A DNA stretch of 21,654 nucleotides from an uncultured Bacilli bacterium (lineage in GTDB: Bacteria; Bacillota_I; Bacilli_A; RF39; UBA660), in NCBI GenBank assembly GCA_910576985.1, contig CAJTLA010000002.1, forward strand, positions 30,864 to 52,517, read 5' to 3'. The notes beneath the pieces are model-generated. The model worked only from the letters and a program-made list of their open reading frames with translations, was not told the DNA's origin and searched no databases. Below, piece by piece: positions 15,359 to 21,044 of this stretch; position 1 is the first letter of the stretch; each line of letters starts with the position of its first letter. Both the position numbers and the translations under genes were made by a program.

Positions 15359-16049
15359 ATTTTATGAAGAATTAGGTATATTAGGAATTGATATTACAGA
15401 AACTCAAAAACAGCAATTTCGTCTTTATTTTGAATTGTTGGTAGAATGGAATCAAAAAGTGAATTTAACAGCTATTACAGATCAAGAACAAGTTTATTTA
15501 AAGCATTTTTATGATAGTGCGACTTTAGTAAAGATGGTTTCATTTGATGAAGTAGGATCTCTTTGTGATATTGGAACAGGGGCGGGATTTCCTGGATTGG
15601 TTTTAAAAATTTTATTTCCTAATTTAGAGGTTACTTTGATTGATGCTTTAAATAAACGAATTTTATTTTTAAAAGCTGTCATTCAGAGTCTTCATTTAGA
15701 GAAAATAGAAGTGGTTCATGCAAGGGCAGAGGATTATGCAAAAGAACACAGAGAACAATTTGATATTGTCACTTCACGTGCAGTGTCATCACTTCCTGTG
15801 TTATTAGAATATTCGATCCCATTAGTGAAGATCAATGGTTTTTTTATTCCGATGAAGGCGAATATTGCCCAGGAAATAGTGGATTCTAAGCATGCAATTC
15901 AAACGTTATACGTTGAATTGGTTGATCAGATTCAGTTTCAACTTCCTTTGGAAAATAGTCAAAGAACCATTTTAAAATTTCGGAAAATAAAGAAAACAGA
16001 GGCAAAATTTCCTAGGAAATTTTCTGAAATAAAGAAAAAACATTTATAA
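15345..16049 (+). CDS. rsmG: 16S rRNA (guanine527-N7)-methyltransferase RsmG (GidB)
   Basis: This SAM-dependent enzyme (234 aa) makes the m7G mark on G527 of 16S rRNA. The N-terminal helix region with EWNQKVNLTAITD (34-46) and the SAM-binding loop CDIGTGAGFPG (74-84) followed by an acidic VTLID strand end (97-100) are family hallmarks. VTSRAVSSLPVLLEY is also conserved. The ATG lies within mnmG with AAAGGAG upstream. The last codons contain a perfect 20-bp palindrome (16004-16023) resembling a Noc-binding site. No clear terminator follows before the noc promoter. Confidence 0.96.
   Translation: MTESRFYEELGILGIDITETQKQQFRLYFELLVEWNQKVNLTAITDQEQVYLKHFYDSATLVKMVSFDEVGSLCDIGTGAGFPGLVLKILFPNLEVTLIDALNKRILFLKAVIQSLHLEKIEVVHARAEDYAKEHREQFDIVTSRAVSSLPVLLEYSIPLVKINGFFIPMKANIAQEIVDSKHAIQTLYVELVDQIQFQLPLENSQRTILKFRKIKKTEAKFPRKFSEIKKKHL
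16004..16023. promoter_or_regulatory. Noc-site-like palindrome in rsmG 3' end
   Basis: AAAATTTCCTAGGAAATTTT is a perfect 20-bp palindrome inside the coding end of rsmG. The central ATTTCCTAGGAAAT matches the Noc consensus ATTTCCCGGGAAAT at 12 of 14 positions; only the two central bases differ and symmetry is kept. It lies about 50 bp upstream of the noc -35 element. Confidence 0.55.
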
Positions 16050-16073
16050 AAAAAATATTTTTAGGAAATGTTG

Positions 16074-16102
16074 TTGAAATATTTCCCAAAGTATAGTATG
16101 AT
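16074..16102 (+). promoter_or_regulatory. noc promoter with TATTTCCCAAA in the spacer
   Basis: TTGAAA (16074-16079), a 17-bp spacer and TATGAT (16097-16102) make a good promoter 27 bp before the noc ATG. The first 11 bp of the spacer (16080-16090) are an exact copy, in reverse orientation, of the TTTGGGAAATA motif repeated in oriC. A protein bound there would block RNA polymerase, so autorepression is plausible. Confidence 0.75.
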
Positions 16103-16129
16103 ATATTCAGAATAAAAAGGAGGATACCT

Positions 16130-17527
16130 ATGAATGATAGAAAAATCGTAGAATTAGATTTGAATGATATTTTACCAAACCGTTTTCAACCTAGAATTAA
16201 GTTCAATGAAACTTCTATAACTGAATTAGCAGAATCTATTAAAGAACATGGGGTTATTCAGCCTATTGTTGTGAGACCTTTGGGTGATCGATATGAAATT
16301 ATAGCAGGAGAACGGCGTTATAAAGCAAGTGTTTTGGCTGGTAAGGAAACTATTCCAGCAATTGTAACAGAGCTCAATGATAAAGATAGTGCTGAAGTCG
16401 CACTTATTGAAAATGTTCAAAGACAAGATTTAACTCCAATAGAAGAAGCAATTTCATATAAGAAGATCTTGGATATGGGATATTTAACACAAGAAGAATT
16501 GGCTGAAAAACTTGGAAAAACGCAATCAACGGTTGCAAATAAATTACGTTTACTTAATTTAGATGAGGAAGTACAAGAAGCTCTTTTAGAAACAAAAATT
16601 TCTGAAAGACATGCCAGATCATTATTGAAATTAACGAATAAGGATAATCAAAAAGCTATGTTAGCTAAGATTATTAGTGAAAGATTAACTGTACGTAGAA
16701 CAGATGAGGAGATAGGTAAAATGATAAATGATAATAAAAATATTGAAATTTTAGACTTTAATGAGGAACCAAAAAATACTCAGTCCACAAATTTAAATAT
16801 TCCATCAACTCCAATTGTTGAGGATGTAGTACCAGAGCCAATTATGCCATCTATGCCAAATAATCCAAATATTAATCCTGGATTTATGAATGTGGAAAAA
16901 ATAGAGCAAGAGGCAAAAGATATTAATGTTGTTCCAAAGACGAATGTTGATTTTAATGCATTATTGAAGCCAGAGGAAAATATAGTTCCAGTAGAACCAA
17001 CCGCCAATTCAACAGAGGATGATTCTAATGCAGAAGCGATATTAAGACCAGGGAAATTTTTTAATTTTTCTGATTTGGATAATGAAGTTGCATCAAATCC
17101 TTCTACTAATGCGTTTTCAGAGGAAAACATTATGGAGCCATTAATACAAACTCCAATTGTAGAAACACCACAATCAGAACCAATGAATCAAAATTTTGTT
17201 ACTAATTTTGATAATGGAATGGTGGAACCATCAGTAGAGAAACCTACACCAATTATTCCAGCTAATCCAGAGCCATTAGTACAAACTCCAATTATGGAAC
17301 CAATGAGTAATCAGACTATTTCAGTACCAAGTTATAGTGAATTAGATGCAGAGTTATATCAAACTCCAGAGCCAATTGCTCCTGTTGCGTCAGGAAGTAA
17401 CATGAAGCAGGCAATTGATTTGATTCGAGATTGTGCTTCAAAATTAGAAGCTTTGGGCTTCCATATTGAGACCGAAGAGTATGATTTTGAAGATATGTAT
17501 CAGACTATTTTCAAAATTAATAAATAG
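16130..17527 (+). CDS. noc: Nucleoid occlusion protein Noc (ParB family) with long disordered insert
   Basis: This ParB-family CTPase/DNA-binding protein has 465 aa; B. subtilis Noc has about 280. The CTP-binding domain shows GERRYKAS (60-67) and ENVQR (94-98), followed by the helix-turn-helix LTQEELAEKLGKTQSTVANK (119-138). Three of the four residues that separate Noc from ParB specificity are Noc-like: Gln132, Lys138 and Arg160, while the fourth, usually Lys, is Asn143. The last 43 residues (IRDCASKLEALGFHIETEEY) resemble the Noc C-terminal dimerisation domain. Between about 203 and 422 lies a Pro/Asn/Glu-rich low-complexity insert. The N-terminal amphipathic helix that anchors B. subtilis Noc to the membrane is missing: the protein starts directly at the CTPase domain, with GGAGG fixing the start. 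No soj or spo0J follows. Confidence 0.88.
   Translation: MNDRKIVELDLNDILPNRFQPRIKFNETSITELAESIKEHGVIQPIVVRPLGDRYEIIAGERRYKASVLAGKETIPAIVTELNDKDSAEVALIENVQRQDLTPIEEAISYKKILDMGYLTQEELAEKLGKTQSTVANKLRLLNLDEEVQEALLETKISERHARSLLKLTNKDNQKAMLAKIISERLTVRRTDEEIGKMINDNKNIEILDFNEEPKNTQSTNLNIPSTPIVEDVVPEPIMPSMPNNPNINPGFMNVEKIEQEAKDINVVPKTNVDFNALLKPEENIVPVEPTANSTEDDSNAEAILRPGKFFNFSDLDNEVASNPSTNAFSEENIMEPLIQTPIVETPQSEPMNQNFVTNFDNGMVEPSVEKPTPIIPANPEPLVQTPIMEPMSNQTISVPSYSELDAELYQTPEPIAPVASGSNMKQAIDLIRDCASKLEALGFHIETEEYDFEDMYQTIFKINK
17135..17300 (+). repeat. Duplicated segment in the Noc linker
   Basis: The stretches 17135-17165 and 17270-17300 are nearly identical, 135 bp apart in the same frame. They encode EPLIQTPIVE and EPLVQTPIME; a third, weaker TPIVEDVVPEPI lies earlier. 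This suggests the linker grew by internal duplication. Confidence 0.6.
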
Positions 17528-17545
17528 ACCAAATGGTCTTTTTTA
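17526..17545 (+). terminator. noc terminator
   Basis: AGACC and GGTCT pair around a 4-nt loop (17526-17539), followed by a run of T. The stem starts within the noc TAG stop codon. Confidence 0.75.
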
Positions 17546-17670
17546 TTGAATAAACTATATTTTAACAAAATATTACTTTTTTTGTATTTTAAATAACAAT
17601 TTATTAAAATGATGATTTTTATTTTTAAAGATAAAGGTGTAAACTATTGTATAATTGGAGAGTGATTTGT

Positions 17671-18273
17671 GTGAATCAAAAGTTAAGTAAAATAGCTCAG
17701 GAAATGAAAAATGGAAAGATTGTGATATTTCCAACAGAGACTGTTTATGGAATTGGAACGAATGCATTTGATGAAAGAGCGTGTGAAAAAATTTTTAAAA
17801 TTAAAGAAAGACCGAATGAAAAACCATTGATTGTATTGATATCTGATTTTTCAATGTTATATTCTATGGTAGATGAAATTAATATCATAGAGCAAAAACT
17901 GATAGATCGATTTTGGCCAGGTCCACTTACTATTATTTTTAAGCGGAAAAAAGATTGTAATTTATCAAATGTTGTGACTGCGAATCAAGATACGATAGGA
18001 ATCAGAATGACGAGTGGTAAAATAGCTCGATTGCTTATTCAGGAAAGTGGAGTTCCAATTGTAGCACCAAGTGCGAATTTGTCAGGAAGGTCTGATGGTT
18101 CTAAAATAAATCAAATATATCAAGAATTGAGAAAAAAAGTGGATTATATTATAGATTGTGGTGATATTGTAGATATGGTTCCTTCAACGATTGTTCAAGT
18201 AATGGATTCTAAAATTCAAATTTTAAGAAGGGGAAAAATTTCAGAGTTTCAGATTGCTTCTATTATTGAATAA
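17671..18273 (+). CDS. tsaC: L-threonylcarbamoyladenylate synthase (Sua5/TsaC/YrdC)
   Basis: This enzyme makes threonylcarbamoyl-AMP from threonine, bicarbonate and ATP, the first step of the t6A37 modification of ANN-decoding tRNAs. The YrdC fold is shown by FPTETVYGIG (20-29), the KER...KPL motif (45-53), WPGPLTIIF (82-90) and APSANLSG (132-139). At 200 aa it consists essentially of the YrdC domain, without the Sua5 C-terminal extension. The GTG at 17671 is chosen because GGAGAG lies 8 bases upstream. A TTG at 17647, with AAAGGTG before it, would add eight residues (MYNWRVIC). A TATAAT at 17650-17655 lies between the two options and complicates the choice. Confidence 0.9.
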   Translation: MNQKLSKIAQEMKNGKIVIFPTETVYGIGTNAFDERACEKIFKIKERPNEKPLIVLISDFSMLYSMVDEINIIEQKLIDRFWPGPLTIIFKRKKDCNLSNVVTANQDTIGIRMTSGKIARLLIQESGVPIVAPSANLSGRSDGSKINQIYQELRKKVDYIIDCGDIVDMVPSTIVQVMDSKIQILRRGKISEFQIASIIE

Positions 18274-18307
18274 GTTTGTCAAGTTTTGAATTTGACAAAC
18301 TTTTTTT
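18272..18307 (+). terminator. tsaC terminator
   Basis: AAGTTTGTCAA and TTGACAAACTT form a perfect 11-bp stem around a 9-nt loop, followed by seven T. It begins at the stop codon and is the strongest terminator in the window. Confidence 0.92.
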
Positions 18308-18347
18308 GATCTTTATTGAGAATTTTGTTTTATCTGATTAAGATATG

Positions 18348-18377
18348 GTGACAATTCGTTATGTTTTCAGTTATAAT
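18348..18377 (+). promoter_or_regulatory. Possible distal uvrB promoter
   Basis: GTGACA (18348-18353), an 18-bp spacer and a perfect TATAAT (18372-18377) form a plausible promoter after the tsaC terminator, with a predicted start near 18384. If it drives uvrB, the leader is about 280 nt. Confidence 0.5.
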
Positions 18378-18389
18378 GAAGTTGTGTTC
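18378..18389. promoter_or_regulatory. Degenerate LexA-like operator
   Basis: GAAGTTGTGTTC differs by one base from the GAAC-N4-GTTC core of the Gram-positive LexA box and lies directly after the TATAAT at 18372-18377, overlapping the expected transcription start. The flanking C and G of the full consensus are missing. uvrB is an SOS gene in B. subtilis, which is why this weak match is listed. Confidence 0.25.
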
Positions 18390-18487
18390 TTTTATTTTAG
18401 AAAAATTTATTGATTATTATGAAAAAGGTGTCAGTAAGGTTTCATGGAATTTGAGTGCAGTAGCATATATCATTCATGAAAATTGAT

Positions 18488-18516
18488 TTGCAGGGGAAGA
18501 TATTAGTAGTTATAAT
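18488..18516 (+). promoter_or_regulatory. Probable uvrB promoter
   Basis: TTGCAG (18488-18493), a 17-bp spacer and a perfect TATAAT (18511-18516) precede uvrB, giving a leader of about 140 nt. It lies within the interrupted ORF, which argues that this region works as a regulatory leader. Confidence 0.6.
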
Positions 18517-18662
18517 ATATTAGTAACACAAAATAATCATAAAATAAGTTTAGATAGAGAAAAAATCTTTGATGATTTTTTTAGCAAGTTATCATTTAAT
18601 ATATAAATTTTATGACAATATATTAGTAGTAGTTGTTTTTGTTTCCATAAAGGAGGGAAAGA

Positions 18663-20624
18663 ATGTTTAAATTAGTATCAAAATATAAGCCGAGTGGAGA
18701 TCAACCGAAAGCGATTGAGAAATTAGTAGAAGGGGTTAAAAAGGGGAAAAAGCATCAAGTTTTATTAGGTGCAACTGGAACAGGGAAAACTTTTACGATT
18801 GCAAATGTAATAGAACAAACAGGTAAAAAAACGTTGGTACTTGCTCATAATAAAACGTTGGCTGGACAGTTGTATTCGGAGTTGAAAGAGTTATTTCCAG
18901 AAAATAGAGTGGAATATTTTGTTTCTTATTATGATTATTATCAACCAGAAGCGTATGTAGCGAAAACGGATACTTATATTGAAAAGGATGCCTCTATTAA
19001 TGATGAAATTGATGAGTTAAGGCATGCTGCTACTTCGTCTTTATTAAATCGTGATGATGTGATTGTAGTATCGTCAGTTTCTTGTATTTATGGTATTGGA
19101 GAAATTGAAGAGTATCAAAAAAAGATGTTGACAATTTATGCAGGAGAAGAAGTAGACCGAAATTCTATTATTGAAAAATTAGTGGACATGCTTTATGAGC
19201 GTAGTAATTTAGATTTAAAAAGAGGGAGTTTTCGTGTTCGTGGAGATGTTTTAGAAATTATTCCAGTGAGTCAACATGGAAAAGGAATTCGGATTGATTT
19301 TTTTGGAGATGAAGTCGATCGTATTTCTGAATTTGATACATTGACAGGAGTGATATTAGTTCCGAAAAAAAGTGTTAGTATTTTTCCTGCAAGTCATTTT
19401 GTCACGAGTGAAGAGAAGTTGAAGTTGGCAGTTGTGAATATAAAAAAAGAGTTAGAAGAATGCTTAGAACAATTTAAATTAGAAAATAAATTGTTAGAAT
19501 ATCAACGTTTAATGGAGAGAACCAATTATGATATTGAAATGCTTTCTGAAACAGGGGTTTGTAGAGGGGTTGAGAATTATTCTAGACATTTGGCTTTGAA
19601 AGGTCCAGGAGAAACTCCAACGACGTTAATTGATTTTTTTAAGAACGATTTTTTATTAGTAATTGATGAGTCTCATGTTACAGTTCCACAAGTAAGGGGA
19701 ATGTTTAATGGGGATCAGGCTCGCAAGAAGGTGTTAGTGGATTATGGTTTTCGTTTGCCAAGTGCGATGGATAATCGCCCTTTGCGGTTTGAAGAGTTTG
19801 AAAAAAAAATGGATCAAGTGATTTATGTGTCTGCTACTCCTGGTGATTATGAACTTTTAAAAGGGGAAGTTGTAGAGCAGATTATTCGGCCAACTGGATT
19901 ATTAGATCCTTTGATTGATGTTCGTAAGACAACTGGTCAAATTGATAATTTAGTGGAAGAAATTCATCGTCAGATTGAAAAAAATGAGAGAACTTTGATT
20001 ACGACTTTAACGATTCGAATGGCTGAAGAATTAACGGATTATTTAAAGAAGTTAGATATTAAAGTTGCTTATTTGCACAGTGAAATTAAAACGTTAGAGC
20101 GTCTTCGTATTATTCGTGATTTACGGTTAGGAAAGTATGATGTTGTAGTTGGAATTAATTTGTTACGAGAAGGAATTGATATTCCAGAAGTTAGTTTGAT
20201 TGCAATTATGGATGCTGATAAGCAAGGTTTTTTAAGAAGTGAACGAAGTTTGATTCAAACGATAGGAAGGGCGGCTCGTAATGAGAATGGACGAGTGATT
20301 ATGTATGCGGATCGAATTAGTGAAGCAATGGATTTGGCAATTAAGGAAACAGAGAGAAGAAGATCGATTCAAGAGAAATATAATGAAGAACATGGTATTG
20401 TTCCAAAAACAGTTATAAAAGAAGTTCGAGAATTGATTAGTAATAATGGTCAATTAGAAGAGAAGAAACCAGAAAAATTAAGTAAACAAGAGTTGAATAG
20501 TTTGATTCAAAATGTGGAATCTGAAATGAGGGAGGCTGCTAAGAATCTTGATTTTGAAAGAGCTACAGAACTTCGTGATATTTTATTTGAGTTAAAAGGA
20601 GAGAGAACTTTGTCTAAGAAATAA
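18663..20624 (+). CDS. uvrB: UvrABC system protein B (excinuclease subunit)
   Basis: This is the damage-verification subunit of nucleotide excision repair (653 aa, normal length). It is loaded by UvrA, and UvrC then cuts. Walker A is GATGTGKT (36-43). The aromatic beta-hairpin region that probes the strand, VSYYDYYQPEAYVAKTDTYI, is at 87-106. The helicase DESH box is at 335-338, and motifs near the end of the helicase core include LLREGIDIPEVSLI and QTIGRAARN. The C-terminal UVR domain with ENxxxxxAAKNLDFERATELRD-like sequence binds UvrC. A strong AAAGGAGGGAAAG lies before the ATG. uvrA, its usual neighbour, is not next to it; a mobile-element remnant starts 6 bp after the stop. Confidence 0.98.
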   Translation: MFKLVSKYKPSGDQPKAIEKLVEGVKKGKKHQVLLGATGTGKTFTIANVIEQTGKKTLVLAHNKTLAGQLYSELKELFPENRVEYFVSYYDYYQPEAYVAKTDTYIEKDASINDEIDELRHAATSSLLNRDDVIVVSSVSCIYGIGEIEEYQKKMLTIYAGEEVDRNSIIEKLVDMLYERSNLDLKRGSFRVRGDVLEIIPVSQHGKGIRIDFFGDEVDRISEFDTLTGVILVPKKSVSIFPASHFVTSEEKLKLAVVNIKKELEECLEQFKLENKLLEYQRLMERTNYDIEMLSETGVCRGVENYSRHLALKGPGETPTTLIDFFKNDFLLVIDESHVTVPQVRGMFNGDQARKKVLVDYGFRLPSAMDNRPLRFEEFEKKMDQVIYVSATPGDYELLKGEVVEQIIRPTGLLDPLIDVRKTTGQIDNLVEEIHRQIEKNERTLITTLTIRMAEELTDYLKKLDIKVAYLHSEIKTLERLRIIRDLRLGKYDVVVGINLLREGIDIPEVSLIAIMDADKQGFLRSERSLIQTIGRAARNENGRVIMYADRISEAMDLAIKETERRRSIQEKYNEEHGIVPKTVIKEVRELISNNGQLEEKKPEKLSKQELNSLIQNVESEMREAAKNLDFERATELRDILFELKGERTLSKK

Positions 20625-20630
20625 GGTTCT

Positions 20631-20646
20631 GTTACTACTCAGCTAT
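20631..20646 (+). repeat. Left terminal inverted repeat
   Basis: GTTACTACTCAGCTAT is the exact reverse complement of 20860-20875. Similarity stops sharply on both sides. Confidence 0.85.
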
Positions 20647-20708
20647 AAGAAAAAGGTGAATATACTAACTAAATCTTTGCAATGATCTTTGACAATTTAA
20701 TGTAATAA

Positions 20709-20834
20709 AATTTTAGAACTTACATTTTTCTTGACATACCCGTTATAAAGACAAGTATAAAAAGAAAAATAAATTCATTAGAATCTATTCGAGATATTTT
20801 TGATGATAAAGAATTGTTTGGATATCAAGGTTAA
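20709..20834 (+). pseudogene. Possible C-terminal transposase fragment
   Basis: This open frame of 41 codons without a start encodes FLDIPVIKTSIKRKINSLES followed by IRDIFDDKELFGYQG and a TAA stop. It looks like the end of a real protein (mixed charged and hydrophobic residues) and lies at the right end of the inverted-repeat element, where a transposase would end. I cannot name the family; chance remains possible. Confidence 0.35.
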
Positions 20835-20851
20835 AAATTTTAGCCTTTTTT
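20829..20851 (+). terminator. Terminator inside the element
   Basis: GGTTAAAA and TTTTAGCC pair (one G-U pair), followed by six T. It overlaps the end of the fragment ORF and would also stop readthrough from uvrB. Confidence 0.6.
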
Positions 20852-20859
20852 CATAGTGA

Positions 20860-20875
20860 ATAGCTGAGTAGTAAC
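20860..20875 (-). repeat. Right terminal inverted repeat
   Basis: ATAGCTGAGTAGTAAC is the exact reverse complement of 20631-20646, and it defines the right end of the element. Confidence 0.85.
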
Positions 20876-20991
20876 TTCACAAACTTCAAAACTTATCTAT
20901 CGTTCTCTTTAAATTCAACAACAATCTTTTTTTACCAAACAAATACAAAAAATCTCATTTTTATATTCTTCAAATCTTCCTTTTCTCCTCT

Positions 20992-21019
20992 TTTACACCC
21001 TATTCTCTCTTATGATAAA
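20992..21019 (+). promoter_or_regulatory. Possible promoter of the Rpn-like gene
   Basis: TTTACA (20992-20997) and GATAAA (21014-21019) are 16 bp apart and about 25 bp before the ATG. The -10 is poor, so this is tentative. The remaining DNA from 20876 shows no other feature. Confidence 0.3.
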
Positions 21020-21044
21020 GTGTCTACTGAAAAGGAGGAGTACC

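Larger units (their letters stand above)
18361..18606 (+). pseudogene. Short ORF interrupted by TGA, unknown function
   Basis: From an ATG at 18361 the frame encodes 41 residues, hits TGA at 18484-18486, then stays open for 39 more codons to TAA at 18604-18606. The joined reading would be an 81-residue product containing FIDYYEKGVSKVSWNLSAV and FAGEDISSYNILVTQNNHK. I do not recognise a family. TGA stands where TGG (Trp) would give a continuous protein, as in a nonsense mutation, but other genes here use TGA as a stop, so recoding is not supported. No good ribosome site precedes the ATG, and a promoter -10 overlaps its first codons. It may be a decayed gene or chance. Confidence 0.25.
20631..20875. 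mobile_element. 245-bp IS remnant or MITE-like element
   Basis: The segment is bounded by perfect 16-bp inverted repeats, GTTACTACTCAGCTAT (20631-20646) and its complement (20860-20875). Inside lie a short start-like frame at 20655 (GTG, encoding VNILTKSLQ before TGA) and a C-terminal-like frame (20709-20834) ending FDDKELFGYQG with a terminator behind it. That pattern fits an insertion sequence that lost its middle part. No clear target-site duplication is visible, and the family is not recognised. Confidence 0.6.

Noticed and set aside
15768..15783. CACGTG in rsmG as a parS site
   Set aside because: Outside the CACGTG core only a few positions agree with parS, and symmetry is absent. It is coding sequence for VTSRAVSS.
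16050..16066. A/T palindrome after rsmG as a terminator
   Set aside because: The stem is only A-T pairs and too unstable. Readthrough from rsmG into noc seems possible.
18484..18486. UGA read as tryptophan
   Set aside because: rnpA and the HD gene end in TGA at the expected places, and core proteins here use TGG for Trp. Recoding is not supported by one doubtful ORF.
18500..18630. Direct repeat ATATTAGTAGT at 18500 and 18620
   Set aside because: Only 11 bp of AT-rich sequence in an AT-rich gap, with no further similarity around it.
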